Source: Candidatus Zymogenaceae bacterium (GTDB lineage Bacteria > Desulfobacterota > Zymogenia > Zymogenales > Zymogenaceae). Taken from it: a stretch of 64,000 nt of DNA. The DNA lies in the NCBI GenBank assembly GCA_016931225.1, contig JAFGFE010000019.1:1-64000 (forward strand), given 5' to 3'. Both the position numbers and the translations under genes were made by a program. Below the pieces are notes generated by a model. The model was not told the DNA's origin. It did not search any database and was given only the letters and a program-made list of their open reading frames with translations. Shown here piece after piece: positions 32,870 through 42,630 of the stretch; positions within the stretch are counted from its first letter, which is position 1; each line of letters opens with the position of its first letter.

Positions 32870-34270
32870 TTACCTCTCGGTCGCCAGGAATTCAGCATAT
32901 CGAACCAGGGCGGATGCGGCGAAAACCGCCCGACCCGGTCCGGGGAAGACCGGTATGCCCTGCCGTTCAAACTCCTCCCGCCACCGGGAATACTGGGACA
33001 GCTCCCCGCCCATGAAGCACGCCAGAATCGGCGTGTCCGGGTGTTTTGCTCTGATGGCGGCGAATATATCGGCCGCGTCGAAATCGGACTCCGGGATGAG
33101 GGTGAATATGGCGAGAACCATATCCACATCCTTTTCCTTAACCAGGGCGTTTGTGATGACCTCGTAGGCCCGCCGGGGACCCACGTTCTCTATGGCGAAC
33201 CACATATCCACAGGATTGGCCACCCGGGCCCACTCCGGGAAAACCTCCCGCATCCGGGCGGCCCCATCACTGCTCAGGGGCGGTATCTCAAGCCCGTAGA
33301 GATCCGTATAGTCCGCCGTCAGCACGCATCCCACCCCGGTGATGGAGACCACCCCCAGCCGCCTTCCCCGGGGGAGCGGCACGAAGGAAAAGGCCTTGAG
33401 ACAATCGTAGAAGTGGTCGAAGTCGTCCACCCGAACGGCCCCCGTCGCCCGAAACACCCCGTCATACACCCCGTCCTCCCCGGCCAGGGTACCGGTATGG
33501 GATGAGACCGCCCGGGCGCCCTTTTCGGTCCTCCCGGATTTCAGCACCACGACGGGCTTTCTGCAGGAGACCTCCCGGATCGTGTCGAGGAAGTGTCTTC
33601 CCCGGGAGACGCCCTCAAAATAGACCCCCACCACCGAGGTTTCCGGGTCATCCCCCAGATAGGCGAGAACGTCCGTCTCATCGATATCGGTCTTGTTGCC
33701 CAGACAGGCCACCTTGGAGACGGCGAAATGCTGGGACGAGGTGATCCACCGAAAGAAGCCGCTGGCGAACATGCCGGTTTGCCCGAAAAACGAGACCGCG
33801 CCGGCGTGCTTCGGGGGCACGAGCGACGTGATGGAGGTGACGAATCCGTCGGTGGCGTTGATGGTGCCGATGCTGTTTGGCCCCATGATGCGCATGCCGT
33901 ATCCTGCGGCGATCTCCCGTGTCTCTTGTTCCAGCTTTCGTCCCGCCTCCTCGCCGGAATCGGAAAAACCGGCGGTGGAGATGATTACCCCCTTGACCCC
34001 CTTCTCACCGCACTCTCGCACGGCACCGGGAACCCTATCCCGGGGAATGACGATCATGGCCAGCTCAATGTTTCCCGGGACGTCCCCCAGGGAGGGATAG
34101 GCCGGAAGATCCGCGATGATCCCCCCCTTCGGATTTATCGGATATATCTTTCCCCGATACCCGAACTCCTGAAGATTCCTGATAACGATATTGCCGCCCT
34201 TTTTCGGATTCTCCGACGCCCCGATGACGGCGAAGCTTTCCGGGTTGAAGAAAAAGTCGACATCACTCAT
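32870..34270 (-). CDS. NDP-forming acyl-CoA synthetase, CoA-binding (alpha) subunit type
   Basis: A 466-residue protein of the ADP-forming acyl-CoA synthetase superfamily. The N-terminal CoA-binding Rossmann domain begins FFNPESFAVIGASENPKKGG; the ligase domains contain FFGQTGMFASGF and a phospho-His motif SSHTGTLAGED (His near 245). The ATP-grasp beta domain found in fused homologues is absent, so it is either a separate alpha subunit or needs a partner encoded elsewhere. The reaction would convert acyl-CoA plus ADP and phosphate to acid plus ATP, or the reverse. The C-terminus adds a domain of about 150 residues after the phospho-His region. No beta gene is adjacent. Confidence 0.86.
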   Translation of the reverse strand: MSDVDFFFNPESFAVIGASENPKKGGNIVIRNLQEFGYRGKIYPINPKGGIIADLPAYPSLGDVPGNIELAMIVIPRDRVPGAVRECGEKGVKGVIISTAGFSDSGEEAGRKLEQETREIAAGYGMRIMGPNSIGTINATDGFVTSITSLVPPKHAGAVSFFGQTGMFASGFFRWITSSQHFAVSKVACLGNKTDIDETDVLAYLGDDPETSVVGVYFEGVSRGRHFLDTIREVSCRKPVVVLKSGRTEKGARAVSSHTGTLAGEDGVYDGVFRATGAVRVDDFDHFYDCLKAFSFVPLPRGRRLGVVSITGVGCVLTADYTDLYGLEIPPLSSDGAARMREVFPEWARVANPVDMWFAIENVGPRRAYEVITNALVKEKDVDMVLAIFTLIPESDFDAADIFAAIRAKHPDTPILACFMGGELSQYSRWREEFERQGIPVFPGPGRAVFAASALVRYAEFLATER

Positions 34271-34334
34271 TTCCGCTCCTCATCTATTCCACCCGAATCG
34301 ATGCCCGTTTCCCGATCCGGCATCACAAAACCCG

Positions 34335-35018
34335 TCACGGCGAGACCTCGCCCAATACCCGGTCGATCTCCTCGACCAGATCCCGGGCGCTGCCGCCGTC
34401 CGGGAGGGTCGCGCCGCCGTAGGAAGACGCCAGCATATCCCGGGCGGACACGGCCTCCTTCGTCATCCCCGCACCGGCGTATCCCAGGGCCTGGTAGTAG
34501 AGGGCGAGCCCCCGGTACCCATTGATCAAATCGGCATGAACAGCCAATATGGAATCGTCGCCGCACGCCTCGAGATCATCGAGAAACCGCCCCGCCAGCA
34601 CCGCCAGCTCGGGAAAAAGCCCTTCATCTTTCACCCGGGAGAGGTTGTCCGTCTCCAGAACGCACCATTCCTCCAACTCCCGGACGGTGAATATCCGAGG
34701 AAGCGGGCTCTTCCCGGAGCTGAGCGTCAAAAACTGGCCGTACACCCACCCGGTCCCGCTGCGATATGACACATGATACCAGTAGTCACGGTATTCGCCC
34801 CGGGTCTCCGTCGTGTCCGAGCGGCCCAGCACCACAACCTCCATCCCCTCGTTGACGTATCCCGCAACCGCCGCATCTCCGTCCGGCACGGTATGCACCG
34901 CCACCCGGGAGCCGATGATGACCGCTGTGCGCTCTACGGCCGCGGCCGTCATCGCCCAGACCGGTGCGGCGCACAGCAGGGCACAGAATACGGTCCGACG
35001 TATCATTCTCCGCCTCAT
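34335..35018 (-). CDS. Secreted SH3b-domain protein, copy B
   Basis: A 227-residue exported protein. The start at 35018, behind AGGAGG, begins a signal peptide MRRRMIRRTVFCALLCAAPV. A single SH3b domain follows (residues about 30-100: SRVAVHTVPDGDAAV, then DYWYHVSYRSGTGWVYGQFL). The remaining 120 residues are helical, with LHADLINGYRGLALYYQALGY-like repeats but no family I recognise. It shares its layout of signal, SH3b and a variable C-terminus with the protein at 28520; sequence similarity outside the SH3b domain is not apparent. A role in the cell envelope is inferred. Confidence 0.8.
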   Translation of the reverse strand: MRRRMIRRTVFCALLCAAPVWAMTAAAVERTAVIIGSRVAVHTVPDGDAAVAGYVNEGMEVVVLGRSDTTETRGEYRDYWYHVSYRSGTGWVYGQFLTLSSGKSPLPRIFTVRELEEWCVLETDNLSRVKDEGLFPELAVLAGRFLDDLEACGDDSILAVHADLINGYRGLALYYQALGYAGAGMTKEAVSARDMLASSYGGATLPDGGSARDLVEEIDRVLGEVSP

Positions 35019-35213
35019 GATTCCTCCTGTCGATGATTCCCCACCCCCCGGCGCCTGTATCGCGTCGCCCTCTGCCCGGGGGGACGTTTTTTTGTAAATC
35101 GATGCCGCCCCTCCCATGTGCATGAGGCGGCGTCGACACCGTGCCCCCTGTGCGGAAGACGACAATACCTTGTCACACATTTGCGCCCCCCTCCCCTCAA
35201 GTCGTCCCCCCGC

Positions 35214-36533
35214 TCAGACGATACACACCAGCCTGATATCCATGACGTTGGTTCTGGTGGGCCCGGTTATAAACAGATCGCCCAGCGCCTGAAAGAATGT
35301 ATAGGAATCAGAATTTATGATATATGCTTTGGCATCGAGGTTTTTTTGCCGCGCCCGGGAAATCGTATCCCCGGACACGAAGGCCCCGGCGGCGTCCGTG
35401 GGGCCGTCGGTGCCGTCGCTTCCGGCAAAGAGCCCCGCCACCCCCTCAACCCCGTCAATTCCTTTCGCAAACTCCAAGGCGAAGTGGGTGTTTCTCCCCC
35501 CCCTACCGCTCCCGGTTACGTGCACCGTGGTCTCCCCGCCGGAAATGAGACAGACGGGAGGCGCCGCCGGGCGATTATACCGCTTCACCTCCCGGGCCAC
35601 CGCGGCGTGAAATCGGGCCAGCTCCCCGGTATCCCCCTCAAACATCGACGACAGCACCAGGGGCGAATAACCAAGATTTGCAGCACATTGTTGGGCGGCA
35701 CTCAATGCCGTGGACGCGCCGCCCACGATAACGTGAGTCACCCGCCGAAAGACCGGGTCGTCGACCGTGGGGGTCTCCTCCCGCTCGCCTCGGCGTCCCG
35801 CTTCCAGGTGATCAAGGACCGACCGGGGCACCTTTTCCTTCAGCCGGTATGTCTCCAGTATTGTGAGCGCATCGGCGAAGGTGGTGGGGTCCGGCGCCGT
35901 GGGCCCCGAGGCGATGGTGGAGAGATCGTCCCCCACCACATCGGAGAGCACCAGGGTGAGGACCCTCGCGGGGAAAGCGGCCTTCGCGAGCCTACCCCCC
36001 TTGATGCGGGAAAGATGTTTTCTGACCGTGTTGATTTGGTATATATCGGCGCCGGATTCCACCAGAAGCTCGTTGACCCGCCTAATGTCATCCAGTGTTA
36101 TCCCGTCCACGGGAGCCGTCACCAGCGCCGATCCGCCCCCGGAGACAAGCACCAGCACGAGGTCGCCCTCTCCCGCCGCCCGGCAGAGATCCAGGATTTC
36201 CCGGGCGCCCAGGACGCTTTTTTCATTCGGGATGGGGTGGCCCGCCTCTATGATGGAAATCCCCTCGACGTCTCTTCCGTGCCCCCCCTTGGTGACGGCC
36301 ACCGCCCTCCGAATCCGATCCCCCAACCTCTCCCGCGCGGCCTCCACCATCGGGAGGGCCGCCTTGCCCAGGGCCGCGATATATACCCCGTCCGTCCCGC
36401 CGGGAAACAGTGTCGGGTCTTCTAGCACCCGGAGCACCGCCGCCTTCGGTTCAACCGCACTCACCGCAGCCGAGAACATCTCCCGCACGTGATCAAACAA
36501 AACAGTATGTGACAAATTTCCGTCTTCCGTCAT
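35214..36533 (-). CDS. Glycerate 2-kinase (DUF4147/MOFRL type)
   Basis: A 439-residue kinase of the GckA/TtuD family, which phosphorylates D-glycerate, usually to 2-phosphoglycerate. The N-terminal DUF4147 domain has VYIAALGKAALPMVEAARE, GHPIPNEKSV and the phosphate-binding VSGGGSALVTAP; the catalytic Lys lies in NTVRKHLSRIKGGRLA. The C-terminal MOFRL domain has LISGGETTVHVTGSGRGGRN and AGSDGTDGPTDAAGA. The product can feed into glycolysis above pyruvate kinase, whose gene lies 3 kb away on the same strand. It starts a minus-strand series and is divergent from the zinc-ribbon gene. Confidence 0.93.
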   Translation of the reverse strand: MTEDGNLSHTVLFDHVREMFSAAVSAVEPKAAVLRVLEDPTLFPGGTDGVYIAALGKAALPMVEAARERLGDRIRRAVAVTKGGHGRDVEGISIIEAGHPIPNEKSVLGAREILDLCRAAGEGDLVLVLVSGGGSALVTAPVDGITLDDIRRVNELLVESGADIYQINTVRKHLSRIKGGRLAKAAFPARVLTLVLSDVVGDDLSTIASGPTAPDPTTFADALTILETYRLKEKVPRSVLDHLEAGRRGEREETPTVDDPVFRRVTHVIVGGASTALSAAQQCAANLGYSPLVLSSMFEGDTGELARFHAAVAREVKRYNRPAAPPVCLISGGETTVHVTGSGRGGRNTHFALEFAKGIDGVEGVAGLFAGSDGTDGPTDAAGAFVSGDTISRARQKNLDAKAYIINSDSYTFFQALGDLFITGPTRTNVMDIRLVCIV

Positions 36534-36579
36534 TGTTTTTTTAAAAAGTCATGCTCGCGCGGGCTTCGGACAAAGCGGC

Positions 36580-36608
36580 TTGATTTTTTGCAGGTATCTC
36601 TTTATAAT
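36580..36608 (+). promoter_or_regulatory. Sigma-70 promoter before the zinc-ribbon gene
   Basis: TTGATT (36580-36585) and a perfect TATAAT (36603-36608) are exactly 17 bp apart. The first start codon downstream is at 36676. This is the best sigma-70-type promoter in the window. Confidence 0.72.
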
Positions 36609-36675
36609 CAAAGGCAATTCTTGCATAATACTCAATCGAAATCAATACCATAATTATACTTAGGTCATTGATCCC

Positions 36676-37968
36676 ATGAAAGTCACCTGTCCGCACTGCG
36701 GCATCTCGGGTAGTGTCGATGAAGAGAGGCTCAGGGCGTCATCCGGCAGGCTGCGCTGCCCCGGCTGCAGGGAGAACTTCACGGTTCCTCTCTCTCAAAC
36801 GGGCGCAGGTCCGGCGGCCGGCGTTTACGCGGAAGAGGACGTCATTGTCACAGATGATATCCACGCCGCCCACGCCGACGCCATAGAAGCGGCCATGAAT
36901 CAATCCATCTATGACGTCATGTTGGATGACAGCCCGGACGAGATAGACGAGCTTCTGGCCGATCCGGACGTGAAGGACTTTCTTGATTTACCCACCGACC
37001 TCGGACACATCGATGAGGCCCTCGATGAATTCGGCGTTCCCGAACGACCCCGGGATGAGGAGTCCGCCGCGGGCACCTCGGATGAATTCGACGAAACAAC
37101 ACACGGCGGAGAACCGGTCCTCGACGGTGCGCCCGACGACATGGAGACGGCCCCCGACGCCCTCGACGAGGATGAGCCGCTCATCCTGGAGGAAGTGGTT
37201 GAATACGACGGGGGGGAGACGGACGCACACGTCATCAAACCGAGGCGAAAGCTCTTCCCCATATCGTCGCTGTCCGCCGCCGTCCGGAATCTCCCGCGGC
37301 TCTCTCCCCCCAGGGCCGTGTTGTCTTCGGTTCTGCTTGTACTCATCCTGGCGACGGCAGGCATCCTCGTCGTCACCCGTTTTTACCTCCCCTTCAAGGC
37401 GGAAAAGGCGTTTATCGAGGATTCCTTCGCAATGTTCGAGGAATACCGGCGACTGCAGATCTTCCTGGACGTGGGGGTGTCCGATTCGTATTACATCGCC
37501 TCCGTCGCCGAAGGCGCCTATCTTTTGACCCTGTACCGGGAGGAGTACGGCACAGAAAGGACTCACCATCCCCTGTACGCCGCCGTAACCGCCACCGGCG
37601 ATCTCTTCCTGGCTACGGTATCGTTTATCGACCGAATGCTACAGCCCGATATCTATGCGGGAAGCGAGTGGGGGACGGACCTTCCCTACGCCTCCCGGGA
37701 GACATATACGACATCATTGTTGGAGGAGATGTCCCGCTGCTTCTTTCAAATCGATGAGAATATGGCATTCCTCCACAAGTATCGCGATACCCTCGACCGG
37801 GTGACGTTTGTATCGTTTTTCCTCGATCAACGAACACTCCTTGATCATTCCACCGAGGCGGCGCGACTTGCATCCATCCACGAGGATTTCATCTCGACGC
37901 CCTCCGTGTTTCCCTTTTTTACAGAAATCATTGACACCATCGAAAAAGACCTCGCGGGCCTCCGGTAA
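36676..37968 (+). CDS. Membrane protein with N-terminal MJ0042-type zinc ribbon
   Basis: A 430-residue protein. The first 40 residues form a zinc ribbon (CPHCG, then CPGCREN) of the MJ0042/zinc_ribbon_5 type, common at the N-terminus of deltaproteobacterial membrane proteins. A very acidic linker (about 55-180, rich in Asp and Glu) leads to a single membrane helix near residues 215-237 (VLSSVLLVLILATAGILVVT). The extracytoplasmic part of about 190 residues is helical, with no recognised domain. The topology suggests a cytoplasmic zinc ribbon and linker with an outer sensory or structural domain. Function is unknown. An FGE-like gene follows after 25 bp. Confidence 0.8.
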   Translation: MKVTCPHCGISGSVDEERLRASSGRLRCPGCRENFTVPLSQTGAGPAAGVYAEEDVIVTDDIHAAHADAIEAAMNQSIYDVMLDDSPDEIDELLADPDVKDFLDLPTDLGHIDEALDEFGVPERPRDEESAAGTSDEFDETTHGGEPVLDGAPDDMETAPDALDEDEPLILEEVVEYDGGETDAHVIKPRRKLFPISSLSAAVRNLPRLSPPRAVLSSVLLVLILATAGILVVTRFYLPFKAEKAFIEDSFAMFEEYRRLQIFLDVGVSDSYYIASVAEGAYLLTLYREEYGTERTHHPLYAAVTATGDLFLATVSFIDRMLQPDIYAGSEWGTDLPYASRETYTTSLLEEMSRCFFQIDENMAFLHKYRDTLDRVTFVSFFLDQRTLLDHSTEAARLASIHEDFISTPSVFPFFTEIIDTIEKDLAGLR

Positions 37969-37993
37969 TTTCTACGGATAAAGGAACACCACT

Positions 37994-38791
37994 ATGAGAA
38001 AACTATCCCTTGTTATTCTATCGTTTTGTATCATAGCATTCTGCGCCGTACCGATCTTCGCTCAGGACGTATCGGACATGGTATTCATCCCCGGCGGCGC
38101 CTTCGTCATGGGAAACATGGCCGGAAGCACCGACGAGCGACCGCCACATGAGGTGAGCGTCGATGGCTTTTTCATCGACAGGTTCGAAGTCACAAACAGC
38201 GATTTCGCCGCCTTCCTGAATGAAAAGGGCAATCGGGAAACCGAGGGCATTCCGTGGATACTCACCGAAAGCGAATCATGCCGTATAAAAGAAGTAGGCG
38301 GCGGTTTTGAGGTGGAGCCGGGGTATGAAGATCACCCGGTCGTCATGGTCAATTTCTCCGGGGCCGAAGCCTTCGCCCGCTGGGCGGGAAAGAGACTCCC
38401 CACCGAGGCCGAGTGGGAGCGGGCGGCCAGGGGCGGCCTTACGGACAGCCCGCACCCCTGGGGAGACGACCTGGACACGACCCGGGCGAACTACGACAGA
38501 AAGCGAAACGGCACGACGCCGGTGGGTATCTATCCCCCAAATGGGTATGGTCTTTTCGATATGGCCGGCAACGTGTCGGAGCTGGTCGGCGACTGGTACG
38601 ATGCATCCTACTACCGAAACGCCCCGTCGAAGAATCCCTCGGGACCGATGGAAGGCACCACCCATACACTCCGCGGCGGCGACTGGGCCAGCGGACCGGA
38701 CTCCCTGACGGTCTATGGACGAAGCGAGGGGCCGCCTTCCTATCGATCGCTTCCGACCGTCGGCTTTCGTTGCGCACGAGACGCCCGCTGA
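37994..38791 (+). CDS. Formylglycine-generating enzyme-family (SUMF1) secreted protein
   Basis: A 265-residue exported protein. A signal peptide (MRKLSLVILSFCIIAFCAVP, then IFAQ) precedes an FGE-sulfatase domain: FIPGGAFVMGNMAGS, RFEVTNSDFAAFL, GKRLPTEAEWERAARGG, NGYGLFDMAGNVSELV and the end TVGFRCAR. Enzymes in this family either make formylglycine in sulfatases or act in other oxidative or structural roles; the true FGE cysteine pair is not apparent, since Cys are few (two near the signal, one near residue 94 and one at the C-terminus). Its role here is unknown. It is followed by a nucleosidase gene after 7 bp. Confidence 0.85.
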   Translation: MRKLSLVILSFCIIAFCAVPIFAQDVSDMVFIPGGAFVMGNMAGSTDERPPHEVSVDGFFIDRFEVTNSDFAAFLNEKGNRETEGIPWILTESESCRIKEVGGGFEVEPGYEDHPVVMVNFSGAEAFARWAGKRLPTEAEWERAARGGLTDSPHPWGDDLDTTRANYDRKRNGTTPVGIYPPNGYGLFDMAGNVSELVGDWYDASYYRNAPSKNPSGPMEGTTHTLRGGDWASGPDSLTVYGRSEGPPSYRSLPTVGFRCARDAR

Positions 38792-38798
38792 CATCGTG

Positions 38799-39527
38799 AT
38801 GAAAACGCGGATCGGCGTTATCGCGGCCCTCCCCCGGGAGGTGAAAGGCTTCCTTGACCGCCTGGGTGTCCTCGACCGGGAAACATCGGGGGGGCTTCCC
38901 CTCTACCGCGGCATCCATGAGGAAAAGGAGATTCTCGTCCTCATCAGCGGTGTGGGCATGAAAAAAGCCCGGATCGCCGCCAGGACCCTCATTCACCGCC
39001 ACCGCCCGGACCTGATATTCTCCGCCGGATTCGCCGGCGGCCTGGACCCCTCCCTTGCCCTGGGAGATACCGTCATTCCCTCTCGGATTGTCGACCAATC
39101 GGACGCACGGATCGACGCCCCACAGGAAATACACACAAAGCTCCTCTCGGCCCGTCCCGGGACGGCCGCGGGGAGTCTCCTCTCCACCCCCCGCTTCATA
39201 CCGGATGCATCGGAAAAGAAAGAATTATTTCGCCGATACGACGCCCTGGCCGTGGATATGGAGAGCGCGGCCACAGCCCTGGAGGCACAGGCCACAGGCG
39301 TACCCCACCTCGCGCTCCGGGTCATCTCCGATACCGCCGACCAGACGCTTCCTCCACTGTCGGGCTTCCTTGACGCCCAAGGAGACATCATGCCGATGCG
39401 GGCCGTCCTTTTTTTCGCCCGCCATCCCAGGCGGCTCATCCCCGTGCTTCGTTTTTTTAAAGGTATGGGCCGCGCCGCCGATTCCCTTACGGATCTCCTT
39501 GTCACCGCCGTTACGGTGCTGCCCTGA
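38799..39527 (+). CDS. MTA/SAH nucleosidase-like phosphorylase-family protein
   Basis: A 242-residue member of the nucleoside phosphorylase superfamily. The N-terminus GVIAALPREVKGFL, the SAGFAGGLDPSLALGD block and the substrate-binding VDMESAATALEAQ match MTA/SAH nucleosidase and HpnG-like hydrolases; VISDTADQTLPP recalls HpnG, which acts in hopanoid side-chain synthesis. It would cleave an adenine-ribose bond. No hopanoid gene is adjacent, so MTA/SAH recycling is as likely. I place the start at the ATG at 38799; an upstream in-frame GTG at 38796 is possible. Confidence 0.82.
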   Translation: MKTRIGVIAALPREVKGFLDRLGVLDRETSGGLPLYRGIHEEKEILVLISGVGMKKARIAARTLIHRHRPDLIFSAGFAGGLDPSLALGDTVIPSRIVDQSDARIDAPQEIHTKLLSARPGTAAGSLLSTPRFIPDASEKKELFRRYDALAVDMESAATALEAQATGVPHLALRVISDTADQTLPPLSGFLDAQGDIMPMRAVLFFARHPRRLIPVLRFFKGMGRAADSLTDLLVTAVTVLP

Positions 39528-39581
39528 AGCCCGATAATCTACTGAAAATCCCGTATTCTGTAAAGGGACCGTTCTTTCACA

Positions 39582-39605
39582 AAGTGTTTCGTTTCTGCAA
39601 CACTT
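39582..39605. promoter_or_regulatory. Inverted repeat upstream of the sigma-54 activator gene
   Basis: AAGTGTT and AACACTT flank a 10-bp centre; the right half, TGCAACACTT, recurs exactly as AAGTGTTGCA on the other strand at 42642 upstream of the polysaccharide operon. The repeat lies just upstream of a TATTAT -10-like box (39631-39636), where a dimeric regulator could autoregulate. Confidence 0.5.
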
Positions 39606-39675
39606 CTTCCCCTTTTCGCCGAAATTATGGTATTATAAGACATCATAGTTCACTTTCAGAGAGCACCGAGGAATC

Positions 39676-42549
39676 ATGGACGACACAACATATTCCATCC
39701 TGCTCATCGAGGACAATAGACTGCAGGTCGATATCATCTGTCGGATCCTCCAGGAAGCTCCCGGCCGTCACTTGAACCTCCACGTCGCCGAAAGCCTCCA
39801 GGAGGGACTGAACCTGATTTCTCACGAGCCGATCAGTGCCGTGCTGTTGGATTTGAACCTCCCTGACAGCGAGGGCGTTGAAACCCTCCTGGCGGTCATG
39901 GAGGCTTCACCGGAGCTCCCGGTGGTCGTTTTAACCTCCATGGACGATGAAGAAACGGCGGTCGAGGCGGTAAAACACGGAGCCCAGGACTATCTATACA
40001 AAGGGAAAACCGATCGGGACCTGTTGATCCGCTCCATACGATACGCCATAGAACGAAAACAGGCTCATGAGCGAGTCAAAGCCAGCGAACAGAAATACCG
40101 AATGCTGGTGGAGAACATCAATGATATTGTTTTCAACCTGGACAGGGAAAATCGCTTTTCCTATGTCAGCCCGATCGTCGAAACACTCCTCGGCATCGCC
40201 CCGGAGGAACTCGTTGGGAAGCCGTTCGTGGACCTCGTGGAGCCCGAAGAACGACATACCGTACAGGCCGCTCTCGACGAGGCACCCATCGGATTTCCCG
40301 ATACCCTGAGGTTTCAGGTTCACACGCGAAACGGTCCGATAAAATACATGCGTGCATCGGGACGGCCCATGAGCACCCCGAAAAACGAAACTGCGGGCTT
40401 CACCGGTATACTGGTGGATATCACGGAAAGGGTTCAGACACTGAATGCGCTCAACCGGGCAAAGGAGGAGTTGGAGGAGCGGGTGGCGGAGCGGACGGTG
40501 GACCTGGCCCGGGAGCGGGAGCAGCTCCTCTCCATTTTTTCCAGCATCAATGAAATCATCTATGTGTCCGACCCGAACACATACGAAATTCTCTATGTCA
40601 ATCCCGCCGCGGAGGCCCAATTCGGAGCCTCCCTGATCGGGGATATCTGTTATGAACGACTGATGGGACACACCGATCCGTGTGAATTCTGCACCAACGA
40701 CGTCATCCTGAAACACCGATATGAGACGTATCAATGGGAGTTACACAATCCGGTGCTGAACCGGGATTTCATGATATCCGACCGCATCATACAGTGGCCC
40801 GACGGCAGGGACGTCCGCTTCTCGCTTGACATTGATATCACCGATCGCATCGAGGCGGTGCGACGCATAGCGGAATCGGAACGAAAATGGCGGGAGGTTT
40901 TCGAGAACTCCCGGGATGTCATCCTTATCTCGGCGGCAAACGGCCGCGTGGTCGACATCAATCCGGCGGGTCTGGAGCTCTTCGGCCTCGAAGAACACGA
41001 GGCGATTGAAACCGTCGTGAACGATTTCTTTGAACATCCCAAAGACAGCCTCCGATTTCAGCGGAAGATGGAGCAGGACGGATTCGTCAACGGTTTCGAG
41101 GTCACGCTGAAAAGGAGGGACGGCACCACACTGGACGCCCTGATAACGGCCACCGTCATGACCGATCCAAACGGTGATGTGGTCGGCTATCAGGGAATCA
41201 TCAAGGACTACACAAAGAGAAAGCGCTTTGTGGATATTACTCTGGACAGCGTGGCGGACGGGGTATTTGTTATAGATACGGAACACATTGTCACGTTCTG
41301 CAACGCCGCCGCTCAAAAGCTCTTCGGCAAACCGCGGCACGACATCATCGGCGCCTCGATCGACCACATACTGCCCGCCCTGGACGAGAGGTTCTACCGC
41401 ATTCTCACAAACGCCCTGAAATCGGGAAGAGAGGTGGGAAACCAGGAGTTGATCATCACGCTGCGAGACGGAAAGAAACTTCCGATTTCCCTCGGGATAT
41501 CCCCGCTGCGCGACGAGGAAACAGGGGCGCTGTGGGCGGTGGTAACCCTCAGAGACATTCAAACCATCAGCGAACTGAAAAAGGAAATCTCCGGCCGATA
41601 CACGTTCGAAGACATCGTCAGCAAAAACCGGGAAATCAGGGAGATTTTCGATATCATGCCCCACCTGGCAGAAACCGACACCACGGTGCTCATCGAGGGC
41701 AAAAGCGGCACCGGCAAGGAACTCTTCGCCCGGGCAATCCACAATCTCTCCCGCCGCAGGGAGGGGCCGTTTGTGGCGGTCAATTGCGCGGCACTGCCGG
41801 AAAACCTGCTGGAATCAGAGATGTTCGGACACGTCAAGGGCGCCTTTACCGACGCGATACGGGACAAACCGGGCCGCTTCACCCGAGCCCAGGGAGGAAC
41901 GATCCTCCTGGATGAGATTGCGGAGCTTCCCCTGACGCTTCAGGGGAAACTGCTTCGGGTGCTCCAGGAGCGGGAATACGAACCGCTGGGATCCGTCACT
42001 CCGATGCGGGCGGATGTGCGTATTATTGCGTCCACAAACAAGGACCTCGTTCATGAGGTGGAAAACGGGCATTTTCGGGAAGACCTCTTCTATCGACTCA
42101 ACGTCGTCAATATCGTTATTCCACCGCTCAAGGACCGCCGCGAGGACATTCCCCTCCTCGTGGAACACTTCATCGATAAGATTTCCCGAAAGCTCGGCGC
42201 GGACCATCTGAACGTGTCGGAAGATTTCATGAACTTCCTGATGAACTATGATTTCCCGGGCAACGTCCGGGAGTTGGAAAATATCATAGAACACGCCTAC
42301 GTGCTGTGCCGCGGCCCGTCCATCACGATCGATTACCTGCCCCGGGAGCTGAAAAGCAGGGTGATCGGAACCATCGGCGACGGCCGGTCCCTGCGGGAGG
42401 AGCAGGAAGATGCGGAGAGAAGGCATATCGAGCAGACACTGATTCAATTCGGCGGCAACAAGACACGAGCCGCCAAGGCATTGAACATGAACCGATCAAC
42501 CCTGTGGCGAAAGATGAAGCGCTATCAGATGCTTGAAGACGGTCAATAA
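39676..42549 (+). CDS. Sigma-54 activator: receiver, four PAS, AAA+, Fis HTH
   Basis: A 957-residue enhancer-binding protein. An N-terminal receiver (about 1-125; phospho-acceptor Asp59 in LLDLNLPDSEG, switch Lys in YKGKT) is followed by four PAS domains (about 140-255, 280-390, 405-515 and 520-640); the second contains DPCEFCTND. The AAA+ domain (about 650-885) has Walker A GKSGTGKE and GGTILLDEIAELP, and the sigma-54 contact loop reads GAFTDA instead of GAFTGA. A Fis-type HTH ends the protein (GGNKTRAAKALNMNRSTLWR). It hydrolyses ATP to open sigma-54 promoters when its input signal arrives. The gene ends at a terminator, and a -24/-12 promoter lies 390 bp downstream, at the head of the polysaccharide operon. 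Confidence 0.95.
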   Translation: MDDTTYSILLIEDNRLQVDIICRILQEAPGRHLNLHVAESLQEGLNLISHEPISAVLLDLNLPDSEGVETLLAVMEASPELPVVVLTSMDDEETAVEAVKHGAQDYLYKGKTDRDLLIRSIRYAIERKQAHERVKASEQKYRMLVENINDIVFNLDRENRFSYVSPIVETLLGIAPEELVGKPFVDLVEPEERHTVQAALDEAPIGFPDTLRFQVHTRNGPIKYMRASGRPMSTPKNETAGFTGILVDITERVQTLNALNRAKEELEERVAERTVDLAREREQLLSIFSSINEIIYVSDPNTYEILYVNPAAEAQFGASLIGDICYERLMGHTDPCEFCTNDVILKHRYETYQWELHNPVLNRDFMISDRIIQWPDGRDVRFSLDIDITDRIEAVRRIAESERKWREVFENSRDVILISAANGRVVDINPAGLELFGLEEHEAIETVVNDFFEHPKDSLRFQRKMEQDGFVNGFEVTLKRRDGTTLDALITATVMTDPNGDVVGYQGIIKDYTKRKRFVDITLDSVADGVFVIDTEHIVTFCNAAAQKLFGKPRHDIIGASIDHILPALDERFYRILTNALKSGREVGNQELIITLRDGKKLPISLGISPLRDEETGALWAVVTLRDIQTISELKKEISGRYTFEDIVSKNREIREIFDIMPHLAETDTTVLIEGKSGTGKELFARAIHNLSRRREGPFVAVNCAALPENLLESEMFGHVKGAFTDAIRDKPGRFTRAQGGTILLDEIAELPLTLQGKLLRVLQEREYEPLGSVTPMRADVRIIASTNKDLVHEVENGHFREDLFYRLNVVNIVIPPLKDRREDIPLLVEHFIDKISRKLGADHLNVSEDFMNFLMNYDFPGNVRELENIIEHAYVLCRGPSITIDYLPRELKSRVIGTIGDGRSLREEQEDAERRHIEQTLIQFGGNKTRAAKALNMNRSTLWRKMKRYQMLEDGQ

Positions 42550-42578
42550 CGAAAAGAAGAGTGTTTCTCTTCGCTTTC

Positions 42579-42601
42579 GTCGATCCATTATCGACTTTTT
42601 T
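42579..42601 (+). terminator. Intrinsic terminator after the sigma-54 activator
   Basis: GTCGAT and ATCGAC pair over 6 bp around CCATT, followed by six T. It separates the activator from the polysaccharide operon, so the latter needs its own promoter. Confidence 0.8.
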
Positions 42602-42630
42602 CTGTGGGCAATGAACACCATCGACCGATG

